From positions 124,001 to 188,000 of the forward strand of contig NZ_PUIA01000035.1 in the NCBI RefSeq assembly GCF_002967715.1: a stretch of 64,000 bases of DNA, read 5' to 3'. Below are positions 7,485 through 16,160 of this stretch, in pieces (position 1 is the stretch's first letter; every line of letters begins with the position of its first letter). The translations under genes were made by a program, and so were the position numbers. This stretch comes from Blastopirellula marina (GTDB taxonomy: Bacteria > Planctomycetota > Planctomycetia > Pirellulales > Pirellulaceae). A model generated the notes under the pieces. It was not told the DNA's origin. It ran no database searches and saw only the letters and a list, made by a program, of their open reading frames with translations.

Positions 7485-10400
7485 ATGCCTTCCTCGTATC
7501 TTAATCGTGGGCTCTTTATTGGTGCCCTTTCGGTTGTGCTCGTCGCGGCCAGCGTCGGCGTTGCCTTCAGTGAAACGCCGCAGCCGTTCACGCAGCTTGC
7601 CAATCAGTATCAACAACAGATTCATCCACTACTGAAAACGTTCTGCCTCGATTGCCACTCGACCGCTGACAAACAAGGAGAACTCGATCTCGAGCAGTTC
7701 GCCAGCCTGGCTGCCGTGCGGAAAGATCCGGCCAGGTGGCAAGGCGTGCGGCAGATGCTGAAGACCGGCGAGATGCCGCCGGAAGATAGCGACCAGCTGA
7801 GTACCGAACAGCACAAACAACTCGCTGCGTGGATCGACCGTTATTTAACCGCCGAAGCCCAGGCCAACGCCGGAGATCCCGGCCCGGTGGTGCTGCGGCG
7901 GCTGAACAATGCCGAGTACACCTACACCATTCAAGATCTCACCGGCGTGCCGCTAGAGCCAGCCAAAGAGTTCCCCGTCGATGGCGCTGCCGGCGAAGGT
8001 TTCACCAACACCGGCAACGCGCTAGTGATGTCGCCGTCGCTGGTGCAGAAGTACCTAGACGCCGGCAAAGAGATCGCCCAGCATGTGGTGCTACTCCCCG
8101 ATGGCTTCCGCTTTTCGCCAGGCACCACGCGACGCGACTGGACCGATGAGATTTTGGCCGACATTCGTGGCATCTACTTCAAACACATCCGCGACGTCGG
8201 CAATGCCCATGCGCTCGATCGCTGGAACGTGAGCGATCCCAAGCGGATCATGGCTCAGGAAGGACGCGTCTATCTGGTGCCGTACTTCGCCGCGCTGATC
8301 GAGCACCGCGACCAGCTGCAAGCCGACCTCGCCCAGGCCCCACGCATTGCCGAGCAAAGCCATCTCAACGCCAAGTATTTCACGCTGCTGGCCGAAATGC
8401 TATGCGCTAATGAGCCTGCGTCACCACTGCTGGAAGACCTGCGGCAGCGCTACCAAACAGTCAATCCAGCGCAGGCCCAGGCACTCGCCGACAGCGTAAG
8501 AAGCTGGCAAGACGTGCTATGGAAATTCAACTCCGTAGGGCACTTCGGCAGCATTCGTCCATCGCAGGAAGCCATCACGACGCTGGTGCCAGAGAAGACC
8601 TTCCGCGTTCCTATCACGGGAAGCGAACCGTTCCGGCCGCATCTGCATGCGGTGAAGGTCATCGGCGACAACGCATCGGATAGCGTGATTTGGGAGAAGC
8701 CGCGCATCGAACGCAAGGGGCTGCCGCCGATCGTGCTGCACGACCTGCCATCGACCATCGCCGCAATGCAATCCGCGCGAAAGGAAGTAATCGAAAAGAC
8801 ACCCCGTTACCTCGCCGCGGCCTGGCAGATTCAACACGCTGGCGGTGAGGCAGAACCATTCGCCGTGGCCGTCAAACGCAATCTCCACTCAGGCGTCCTC
8901 CAGCAATGGCTTACGCTCTTGGGCATATCATGGAAGGAGACGTTGCCCCCGATCGAACTGTTGCCGCAAGCGATCAACAATGCCGGCGGCAAAGCGAACG
9001 TGAGTGGCTGGGGCAGCCCCGGTCTCGATGCCTTGTCGATCGTGGGAAATGCCGGAGACGAAACGGTGTACATTCCTGGCGAGCTCAAAGCGCACGGCGT
9101 GGCGATGCATCCGCGCCCGGAACGCTGGATCGCCGCGGCCTGGCAGTGCCCGGTAGACGGGACGTTCGATATCACGGCGATTGCTCGCGATGCCCACAAT
9201 TCGTGCGGCAACGGGGCTACCTGGTGGCTGGAACATCACCGGCCGGGCTCCACGATTGTCCTGCAATCCGGCAACATCGACTTAGGCCGCGCAGCCGAGA
9301 TCGAGCCGATTACCAAGCTCGCCCTTTCGCGCGGCGATCGTATCGCGCTGAAGATCGGTGCCCGCGACGCGAACCATTTCTGCGATCTGACCGAGGTCAA
9401 TCTCACCCTCCACGAGCACGACGGCGAGGCCCGCACGTGGGACCTGGCGGCCGATTGTTCCGCCGATCTGTCATCCGCGAATCCCCACCCCGATCGCCAC
9501 GGCAATCTCGATACGTGGGTCTTCTACAGCGGCTCGGTCGACGGGCAGCCGTCGGCTAGTGCGCTGCCGAAAGATTCGCTTCTGGCCCAGTGGCAATCGG
9601 CCGATAGCGAAGCGGTGGCCAAGCAATTGGCGCAGCAGATCGATGCGAAGATCAAGAAAGCGGCCGGTACCGATCCGCTCGACGATGCAGACTATCTGTA
9701 CGTTGACCTGATTGCCTGGAACGGCCCCTTGGTAGCTGGGGCCGCCCAACCTGGTCGAGCGATGGAGGTGCTTACGAGTCCCTCAGCCCCCGAGATCGAT
9801 ATCCCCGGCGAGCTGTTCGAAGGGGCTGAGTTCGTCGTCACGGCGAAACCAAAGTCACCGCAATCGGTGGTACAGGTTTCGGTCACAACAAACACAGCGG
9901 CGACGCTTTCGCCAGAAGCAACCTTCCTGGGCGACGCACAGAACCTCGACCAACTGAAACGCATTCACGATGACTATCGCCACTACTTCCCGGCGATCGT
10001 TTGCTACCCGCAGATTGTGCCGGTGGACGAAGTGGTAACGCTGGTGCTGTTTCATCGCGAAGACCAGGAACTCGCTCGGCTGATGCTCAGCGAAGAGGAA
10101 CAAGCCCGGCTCGACAAGCTGTGGAAGCAACTGCGATACGTCAGCCGCGATGCGCTCGACATTACGGTCTCTTTAGAACAGTTATTAGAGTTTGCCACCC
10201 AGGACGGCGACCCGACGATCTTCCATCCACTGCTAGAGCCGATCAAGAACCGGGCGACCGAGTTTCGTCAGCAGTTGATCAATACCGAGCCAATCCATCT
10301 TGAGCGTCTATTGGGATTCGCCAGCGGGGCTTATCGGCGTTCACTTACTGACCAGGAAAGTCAAACCATCAACGACCTATATGCCCAACTGCGTAGTCAG

Positions 10401-11543
10401 CAGCTTTCCCACGACGAGGCAATTCGCCTATCGATCGCCCGTATCTTGGCTTCGCCGGCGTTTCTTTATCGCATCGAGACGCCTGGTCCCGGAACTGAGC
10501 CTGGCAAACTTTCCGGGCACGAACTCGCCACGCGGCTAAGTTATTTCCTGTGGTCATCCACGCCGGATGCCTCCCTTCGTCAGGCCGCGGCCTCTGGCAC
10601 ACTGCACACGCCTGACGAATTGCTCGCGCACACCCAACGCATGCTGAAGGACGATCGCTCGCGGCGGCTGGCGATTCAGTTTGCCTGCCAGTGGCTGCAC
10701 ATTCGCGACTTCGACACGTTCGACGAGAAGAGCGAGCAGCACTACCCGCAGTTCGCGGAGCTTCGCGGCGACATGTACCAGGAGTCGGTTTTATTCCTGG
10801 AAGATCTGCTCCGCAACAACGGTTCGATCCTCGACATCCTGCAAGCCGATCACACCTTCCTGAACGAATCGCTGGCCAAGCATTACGGCATACCCGGCGT
10901 CACCGGCGAGCAGTGGCGGAAGGTCGAAGGAATTCGGCAGTATGGTCGCGGCGGCATCCTTGGCCAGGCGACCGTGCTGGCGAAGAACTCAGGCGCATCA
11001 CGTACCAGCCCGATCTTGCGCGGCAACTGGATCTCGGAAACGCTTTTGGGGGAACGCCTGCCACGCCCGCCGCTGAATGTGCCGGTACTGCCGGAGGTCG
11101 CCCCGGAAGGGCTTACCGAGCGGCAGTTGATTGAAATGCACAGCAGTGTGAGCGAGTGTGCCAAGTGCCACAAGCGGATCGATCCCTACGGGTTCGCCTT
11201 GGAGCAGTTCGACACGATTGGTACTTTCCGTAGCCAGGATGCCCACGGCCTGCCGATCGATACGAAGTCGACCCTCATGGACGGGACCGACGTCGACGGG
11301 CTCGCCGGCATTCGCAATTACCTGGCAACCGCGCGGCGCGAGACCTTCGTCCGGCAGTTCAACCGCAAACTGCTAGGCTACGCATTAGGCCGCTCGGTGC
11401 AGCTTTCGGACGAACCCCTCTTGGACGAAATCTATCAGGCACTCACCGAAAACGACTTCCGCGTTCACGTGGCGATCGAGAAAATAGTACTTAGCCCCCA
11501 GTTCCGACAAATTCGCGGCCAGCAGTTCGTTGGTCTCGAATAA
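7485..11543 (+). CDS. Secreted planctomycete cytochrome-type protein (DUF1587/1595/1592/1588/1585) with a large insertion
   Basis: 1352 aa from ATG 7485, which begins a hydrophobic signal segment; a longer frame from 7395 reads as non-coding. A heme c motif (FCLDCHS) opens the cytochrome-like domain, followed by DUF1587 (VVLRRLNNAEYTYTIQDLTG). A DUF1595/1592 block (ELATRLSYFLW), DUF1588 with a second CxxCH (CAKCHKRIDPYGFALEQFD) and a DUF1585 tail complete the family. Between DUF1587 and DUF1595 lies an insertion of roughly 650 residues including a beta-rich stretch (HGVAMHPRPERWIAAAW, NLDTWVFYSG). The partner DUF1552 gene starts 23 bases after the stop. Function of the family is unproven; an extracytoplasmic redox role is presumed from the heme motifs. 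Confidence 0.88.
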   Translation: MPSSYLNRGLFIGALSVVLVAASVGVAFSETPQPFTQLANQYQQQIHPLLKTFCLDCHSTADKQGELDLEQFASLAAVRKDPARWQGVRQMLKTGEMPPEDSDQLSTEQHKQLAAWIDRYLTAEAQANAGDPGPVVLRRLNNAEYTYTIQDLTGVPLEPAKEFPVDGAAGEGFTNTGNALVMSPSLVQKYLDAGKEIAQHVVLLPDGFRFSPGTTRRDWTDEILADIRGIYFKHIRDVGNAHALDRWNVSDPKRIMAQEGRVYLVPYFAALIEHRDQLQADLAQAPRIAEQSHLNAKYFTLLAEMLCANEPASPLLEDLRQRYQTVNPAQAQALADSVRSWQDVLWKFNSVGHFGSIRPSQEAITTLVPEKTFRVPITGSEPFRPHLHAVKVIGDNASDSVIWEKPRIERKGLPPIVLHDLPSTIAAMQSARKEVIEKTPRYLAAAWQIQHAGGEAEPFAVAVKRNLHSGVLQQWLTLLGISWKETLPPIELLPQAINNAGGKANVSGWGSPGLDALSIVGNAGDETVYIPGELKAHGVAMHPRPERWIAAAWQCPVDGTFDITAIARDAHNSCGNGATWWLEHHRPGSTIVLQSGNIDLGRAAEIEPITKLALSRGDRIALKIGARDANHFCDLTEVNLTLHEHDGEARTWDLAADCSADLSSANPHPDRHGNLDTWVFYSGSVDGQPSASALPKDSLLAQWQSADSEAVAKQLAQQIDAKIKKAAGTDPLDDADYLYVDLIAWNGPLVAGAAQPGRAMEVLTSPSAPEIDIPGELFEGAEFVVTAKPKSPQSVVQVSVTTNTAATLSPEATFLGDAQNLDQLKRIHDDYRHYFPAIVCYPQIVPVDEVVTLVLFHREDQELARLMLSEEEQARLDKLWKQLRYVSRDALDITVSLEQLLEFATQDGDPTIFHPLLEPIKNRATEFRQQLINTEPIHLERLLGFASGAYRRSLTDQESQTINDLYAQLRSQQLSHDEAIRLSIARILASPAFLYRIETPGPGTEPGKLSGHELATRLSYFLWSSTPDASLRQAAASGTLHTPDELLAHTQRMLKDDRSRRLAIQFACQWLHIRDFDTFDEKSEQHYPQFAELRGDMYQESVLFLEDLLRNNGSILDILQADHTFLNESLAKHYGIPGVTGEQWRKVEGIRQYGRGGILGQATVLAKNSGASRTSPILRGNWISETLLGERLPRPPLNVPVLPEVAPEGLTERQLIEMHSSVSECAKCHKRIDPYGFALEQFDTIGTFRSQDAHGLPIDTKSTLMDGTDVDGLAGIRNYLATARRETFVRQFNRKLLGYALGRSVQLSDEPLLDEIYQALTENDFRVHVAIEKIVLSPQFRQIRGQQFVGLE

Positions 11544-11566
11544 AATCGGCTGTAAGGATATCGAAG

Positions 11567-12862
11567 ATGAAACGAAGCTTCACACGACGTACGCTCCTCC
11601 GCGGTCTAGGCGTGAGCATGGCTTTGCCGTGGATGGAATCGATTCCGGTCTGGGCCGACGAAGCGCATGCCAGCACCGGCGAAGCGCCGCTGCGGTTCGG
11701 CGTGATGTTCTCTGGCAATGGGTTCCACAAAGATCACTTCTGGGCCAAAGGAAGTGGCGCGGAGATGGAGACCGGCCAGGTACTCGCTCCGCTGGCCGAC
11801 CTGCGCGAGAAGATGATCTTCATTCGCGGACTCTACAACGCCGAGGCCTTGAAAGGAAACATCCACAGCTCGCAAACAGGTAACCTCCTTTCCGGCGCGG
11901 CGCTTTCTTCCGGCGGCGAAATCCGCTCGGGCACGAGCATCGACCAGATCATCGCTCAGCATAACAGTAACCAGACTAAGGTCCCGAGCCTGGTGCTGGG
12001 GTGCGAGAAGTCGAATCCTTCGGTCCACAAAAACTATTCGATGCTGTATAGCTCGCACATTTCGTGGAGCTCGCCCACGACACCAACCCCGCTGGAACTT
12101 TACCCGGCGTTGGCGTTTGATCGGCTGTTTCAGGAAGGTGCCCGGCGAGAAGACAAGAGCGTGCTCGACGCCATTCTGGCCGACGCGAAAGACCTGCGTG
12201 CCAACATCAGCGAGTCCGATCGCCGCAAGCTCGACGAGTATTTGGAATCGGTTCGCGACGTCGAACAGCGGATCGAGCGGGCCGGCAAACGAGGCGAGAT
12301 GCAAGGATGGAAGCCGCCGTTGGCGGGCCCCAATATGGCTCGCCCGGCCGATGGCATCCCGCAAGATATCGCCGAACACATGCGGCTGATGTGCGACATC
12401 ATGGTGCTCGGTTTTCAGACCGACGCAACGCGTGTGTGTACGCTGAAGCTGAACAACGATCATTCGTCGCTGCGGTTCTCGAACCTGGGGATCGACTACA
12501 TGATTCATCACCTGCTGTCGCACCAGGAATCGGACGACTGGCTGAAGGTGAACCAGTTCTTCCTGGAACAGGTCGCCTACGTGGCCAGGAAGCTCGACGC
12601 CAGCCAGGAAGGAGAACGCACCACGCTCGACAACTCGCTGATCATGTTCTGCTCGAGCATGCTCACCGGCAGCCACGACGCCACCAAGCTGCCGGTCATC
12701 CTACTGGGCAAAGCAGGCGGCAAGCTCGAAACGGGGCGCACACTCGATTACCTCGACCAGCCGAACCGCAAGATGTGCAGCTTGTACCTGTCGCTGCTGG
12801 ATAAGTTTGATGTGAAGCTCGACGCGTTTGGAGATTCGGCCGAGCGCCTGGCGGAGGTTTAG
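11567..12862 (+). CDS. DUF1552 family protein, Tat-type leader
   Basis: 431 aa. The N-terminus FTRRTLLRGLGVSMALPW fits a twin-arginine export signal, so the protein is probably folded before export. The body carries DUF1552 features: RFGVMFSGNGFH, FIRGLYN, a long central helix region with DLRANISESDRRKLDEYL and an end LDKFDVKLDAFGD. DUF1552 proteins are regularly paired with DUF1592-type cytochromes in planctomycetes, as here, 23 bases downstream. The enzymatic activity is not known. The same pairing, in the same transcriptional order, recurs at 29400-33462 on the other strand. Confidence 0.9.
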   Translation: MKRSFTRRTLLRGLGVSMALPWMESIPVWADEAHASTGEAPLRFGVMFSGNGFHKDHFWAKGSGAEMETGQVLAPLADLREKMIFIRGLYNAEALKGNIHSSQTGNLLSGAALSSGGEIRSGTSIDQIIAQHNSNQTKVPSLVLGCEKSNPSVHKNYSMLYSSHISWSSPTTPTPLELYPALAFDRLFQEGARREDKSVLDAILADAKDLRANISESDRRKLDEYLESVRDVEQRIERAGKRGEMQGWKPPLAGPNMARPADGIPQDIAEHMRLMCDIMVLGFQTDATRVCTLKLNNDHSSLRFSNLGIDYMIHHLLSHQESDDWLKVNQFFLEQVAYVARKLDASQEGERTTLDNSLIMFCSSMLTGSHDATKLPVILLGKAGGKLETGRTLDYLDQPNRKMCSLYLSLLDKFDVKLDAFGDSAERLAEV

Positions 12863-12876
12863 AGGACACACCTTCA

Positions 12877-12952
12877 GGGTGCCATGCCTGCGTTCTCGTG
12901 GGCCTATGGATCAGGTAAAGAGCATGCCCACGCAGACGTGAGCATGGTACCC
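12877..12952. repeat. REP-like inverted-repeat element, copy A
   Basis: A 76-base element with outer arms GGGTGCCATGC (12877-12887) and GCATGGTACCC (12942-12952). Its right part (12923-12952) is nearly palindromic and matches 28 of 30 bases of copy B (14698-14727). The central spacer of copy A matches the reverse complement of the spacer of copy B, so the two whole elements are in opposite orientation. It lies between the stops of convergent genes. Confidence 0.75.
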
Positions 12953-12963
12953 GGCCTGCCTCC

Positions 12964-13407
12964 TTAGTCCCACCAGAGCATTAAATACTTCTGGCCACGA
13001 TCGCTCGTTCCGCCAACGCCAGTCCACTGCGCCAGTTGGCTTTCGTATTGCAGAAGGTCTGCTCGTTGGGTCGGGTTTTCCGGCAAGGTCACGATCAAGA
13101 TGTCGGTCGTTTCGCCGAAGTCGGGATCGACATCGATGTCGACCGCGGTCACCTTTGCCGCTCCGAGCTTGTAGATCTCTTCGATGATCTCTAAGGTGCG
13201 GTCGTTATCGTATTCATAGATCGTCCGCAGATCGTCATCGGTGGCTTCGCGCGACCAGGCGAGTGCTTCCGCCGACTTCCCCTCTTCCATGAGCTGCTGG
13301 CAGTGGGCATCGAGTTCTTCGGGACTGAAGCCCCCGCGCTGAGACCGAAGCACCAGCAGTGCCACGACGACAACAATCCAGAGTCCGTGTTTGCGTAGAA
13401 ATGCCAT
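12964..13407 (-). CDS. Hypothetical membrane-anchored protein, 147 aa
   Basis: One N-terminal hydrophobic segment (LWIVVVVALLVLRS, about residues 8-21) anchors the protein; the rest is soluble, acidic and probably outside the membrane. The first soluble part (EELDAHCQQLMEEGKSAEAL) is helical and looks like a tetratricopeptide-type hairpin; a later strand pattern (KVTAVDIDVD, TDILIVTLPE) suggests an alpha/beta fold. It is the last of three minus-strand genes, 17 bases after the previous stop. I do not recognise the family. The membrane anchor is shared with the preceding gene, which suggests the products act together. Confidence 0.7.
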   Translation of the reverse strand: MAFLRKHGLWIVVVVALLVLRSQRGGFSPEELDAHCQQLMEEGKSAEALAWSREATDDDLRTIYEYDNDRTLEIIEEIYKLGAAKVTAVDIDVDPDFGETTDILIVTLPENPTQRADLLQYESQLAQWTGVGGTSDRGQKYLMLWWD

Positions 13408-13424
13408 GACAGGGTAACTCGATT

Positions 13425-13967
13425 TTAATGTTCTTCTGCCTCAAACTGGCCGAGGTCCGCGTCGCGGTTGACGACCAGGATGGTGAACTTGGTCCACACG
13501 TTGTCTTCGTCGCCGTTGACAATTCGCTTGTGGCACCAGGCGACCGGGAAGCTTTCGCTTTCGTCTTCGTACACGATCGGCAGACTACCTTCGCCGTTGA
13601 TCTGGGAATTGAGTTTCCACTCGGCCGTTTGTACCTGTTTGATCACCTCGCCCAGGTAGCCACCCCATTTGAGTGCGTGCCGAGTCAGCTCGGTTTCGGA
13701 AATGGAGTTGGCCGCGTGCGACTGGTGTACCTGTTCGAGAATCGATTCAAGCGACTGGATCGAATCAGGCGAGAAGTCCAGATCGACGCCATATTCCGAC
13801 TTGGCATCCGCCACCGCGCGCTGGGCGCGCGACTGCATTTCGGCTATGGCGTCCTGGTCGGTCAGCGGCCGATCGGCATTCTGTTGACGGCGTAGAAACC
13901 AATAGCCGATGACCAGCGCAACGGCGATCGTAACAAACATCCACAAATTAGTGCTTTGTTGTTTCAT
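13425..13967 (-). CDS. Hypothetical membrane-anchored protein, 180 aa
   Basis: An N-terminal hydrophobic helix (FVTIAVALVIGYWFL) is followed by a charged helical region (DAIAEMQSRAQRAVADAKSE) and a C-terminal beta-rich domain (ESFPVAWCHKRIVNGDEDN, TKFTILVVNRD). The start overlaps the upstream gene by four bases (ATGA), so the two are translationally coupled. No catalytic motif is visible and I do not recognise it. With its neighbours it forms a three-gene unit bracketed by two repeat elements. Confidence 0.7.
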   Translation of the reverse strand: MKQQSTNLWMFVTIAVALVIGYWFLRRQQNADRPLTDQDAIAEMQSRAQRAVADAKSEYGVDLDFSPDSIQSLESILEQVHQSHAANSISETELTRHALKWGGYLGEVIKQVQTAEWKLNSQINGEGSLPIVYEDESESFPVAWCHKRIVNGDEDNVWTKFTILVVNRDADLGQFEAEEH

Positions 13968-14632
13968 GGGTCACTTTTATTGATCGCGATTAGTGCCTGG
14001 TCAATATAGCCGAGTATCTCGGCAGCGCAACGCTCAGGCGGTTCGTACCAGTGCCAGTTGCGATTCCGCGCTTGCATCAGCGCACCTGATACGGGACTTG
14101 CGATTGAACCCAACCGAGCTATCGCCGCACAGTAACCCTGTATTCGATCCCCCACATCATCTGCGTCGATAGCTGAACTTAGCAGCGGAACAATGAACTC
14201 GGCGTTTCCGCCGAAGCCGAACTGGGCGACGTATTCGCAGTAGGCGTGAATGGCCTCGTGTGGTTTTATGCCAGCGAGAAGGTCGAGCAGCATATCTTCG
14301 AGGATGCGAACCCAAAGGCGGAGCTTCAGGCGATCGTCTGGCGTGATCAGCCCATTGCGGACCAACATCCCGTCCTCTTCCACGCCCCAGCGCCGGGTAG
14401 TCGTCGTGATACGCTGTATCGGTTCGACGATCCTGCGATCGATCGTAGGGGAAGACGCGATGTGTACACCGACGGTAAGCAGCGATTCAACCACCGCGTG
14501 AAAGTTCTCTTCCCTGATTCCAGAATAGGGGCGGAGGCACCCGAGGAAGCCGTTCTCGTAGTAGTCATCGGCCATGCCAGCGTGCCGAGCAAGTTCGATC
14601 TTTGCGTCATGGTCTTGCATGAATGCGTACAC
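13964..14632 (-). CDS. Hypothetical cytoplasmic helical protein, 222 aa
   Basis: First gene of a three-gene minus-strand unit; its stop overlaps the next start by four bases. It has no signal peptide or membrane span and is predicted mostly helical (FHAVVESLLTVGVHI, LKLRLWVRILEDMLLDLL). It has no motif I can assign. A near-N-terminal Met at residue 5 is an alternative start. Its pattern of aligned helices could be an immunity- or adaptor-like protein, but that is a guess and no function should be recorded. Confidence 0.65.
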   Translation of the reverse strand: MYAFMQDHDAKIELARHAGMADDYYENGFLGCLRPYSGIREENFHAVVESLLTVGVHIASSPTIDRRIVEPIQRITTTTRRWGVEEDGMLVRNGLITPDDRLKLRLWVRILEDMLLDLLAGIKPHEAIHAYCEYVAQFGFGGNAEFIVPLLSSAIDADDVGDRIQGYCAAIARLGSIASPVSGALMQARNRNWHWYEPPERCAAEILGYIDQALIAINKSDP

Positions 14633-14651
14633 ATTTTCCTACTGGCGAGTT

Positions 14652-14727
14652 GGATGCGGTGCCCACGTCTTCGCAGGCATGCTCTTATCCTGATTCACAT
14701 GCTCACGCAGACGTGAGCATGGCACCC
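14652..14727. repeat. REP-like inverted-repeat element, copy B
   Basis: Contains a perfect palindrome CATGCTCACG/CGTGAGCATG with a CAGA centre (14698-14721), followed by GCACCC. The left half is a degenerate version, and the spacer (CTCTTATCCTGATTC) is the near reverse complement of the spacer of copy A. It sits 19 bases upstream of the start of the three-gene hypothetical operon and 23 bases beyond the stop of the DUF1501 gene. Confidence 0.75.
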
Positions 14728-14750
14728 GTCGATTCTGCTTCCGTTGATCT

Positions 14751-16160
14751 TTACGCAATCAGCTCCGGAATTACCTTCCCTCCGAACTGGCTGAGCTGCT
14801 TGAAACGGCCGGCGTGGTAGTAGGTGAGCTTGTTGTCGTCTAAGCCGAGCAAACGCAAGAGGGTCACGTGGAAGTCGCGGATGTGGGCGACGTTTTCGAC
14901 CGCTTCCATCCCGGTTTCGTCGGTCGCGCCGATGGTGTGGCCGGCGTTCACACCGCCGCCGGCCAGCCAGTAGGTCATCGCGTGCGGGTTATGATCGCGG
15001 CCATAAGCGGTGCCCCCGCGGACACCATTATCTGGCGTGCGGCCGAATTCGCCGCACCAGACGATGAGCGTTTCATCCAAGAGGCCTGTTCGTTTCAGGT
15101 CGGCGATCAGCGCGGCGATTGGCTGGTCGACGGCTGCCACCAGGTTGCCGTGGGCCCGCTCGATGTAGTCGTGGCTGTCCCACGAACCGTGATAGAGCTG
15201 CACGAAACGCACCCCTTGCTGGACGAGCTTTCGCGCGAGCAGGCACTTACGCGCGAACGAATCGGTGGGCTCTTGGCCGACGCCGTACAGATCGAGCGTT
15301 TCCTGCGGTTCCTGCTGCAGGTCTAACACGCCGGGTACCTGCATTTGCATGCGGAAGGCCAACTCGTAGCTTTCCATCCGGGCACCCAGTTCGTCGTGAT
15401 ACGCATGCCGCTTTTGATGCTGCTGGTTGAGCTGCGCGATCAGGTCGAGGTTCTTCCGCTGATGCTCGGCGGTGACGCCACTCGGCGGGAAGAGATCGAG
15501 GATGGGGGAACCCTTCGGGCGAAGCGGAGTCCCTTGGAACTGAGCGGGCAGGTAGCCGTTGCTCCAGTTCGCGGCACCACCTTGCGGATAGCTGACCTCC
15601 GGCAAGACGATGAAGCCAGGCAGGTTCTGGTTTTCCGATCCGAGGCCATACGTCACCCACGAGCCGATACCAGGGTCGCCGCCGAAGCGGTTGCCGCAGT
15701 TGAGCTGATACATGGCGGTGGGATGGTTGACGCTATCGACCTGGCAGCCGCGAAAAAAGCAGATGTCGTCCGCCACACCGGCCAGGTGCTGCCAGTTCTC
15801 GGCCATGTCGGCACCTGACTGGCCCACCTTGTTAAACTTGAAGGGGCTTTGCACGTAGTAGCGTTTGCCACTTTCCATGGCCGACTTCTGCTCACCGCTG
15901 CGGGTGAATTCCTTCAAATGCAACTGAGCAAGCTTCGGCTTAGGATCGAACGTGTCGATATGCGATGGGCCCCCTTCCATGGTCAGGAAGATGCAGTTCT
16001 TGGCCTTCGCTGGCAAGTGCCCTTTACGCGGGCTGAGCCCCACGGCGGCCTGGTCTTCTTCCGCCGCGAGAAGCGAACTGAAGGCCACGCTACCCAGGGT
16101 GGCACCCAGGCCGTACAGGAATTCGCGCCGCCGGGGGCGAGGGTTAGTAGACATAGACAA
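14751..16160 (-). CDS. DUF1501 family protein, Tat-type leader
   Basis: 469 aa. The N-terminus PRRREFLYGLGATLGSVAF is a twin-arginine signal. The body has the alkaline-phosphatase/sulfatase-like features of DUF1501: FLTMEGGPSHIDTFDPKP, a mid-region VRFVQLYHGSWDSHD, and ETLIVWCGEFGRTPDNG near the C-terminus. The Asp/His residues in these motifs are candidate metal ligands, although no activity has been shown for the family to my knowledge. The start overlaps the end of the upstream DUF1549/1553 gene by 17 bases, so the two are co-translated, the standard pairing for these families. Confidence 0.92.
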   Translation of the reverse strand: MSMSTNPRPRRREFLYGLGATLGSVAFSSLLAAEEDQAAVGLSPRKGHLPAKAKNCIFLTMEGGPSHIDTFDPKPKLAQLHLKEFTRSGEQKSAMESGKRYYVQSPFKFNKVGQSGADMAENWQHLAGVADDICFFRGCQVDSVNHPTAMYQLNCGNRFGGDPGIGSWVTYGLGSENQNLPGFIVLPEVSYPQGGAANWSNGYLPAQFQGTPLRPKGSPILDLFPPSGVTAEHQRKNLDLIAQLNQQHQKRHAYHDELGARMESYELAFRMQMQVPGVLDLQQEPQETLDLYGVGQEPTDSFARKCLLARKLVQQGVRFVQLYHGSWDSHDYIERAHGNLVAAVDQPIAALIADLKRTGLLDETLIVWCGEFGRTPDNGVRGGTAYGRDHNPHAMTYWLAGGGVNAGHTIGATDETGMEAVENVAHIRDFHVTLLRLLGLDDNKLTYYHAGRFKQLSQFGGKVIPELIA

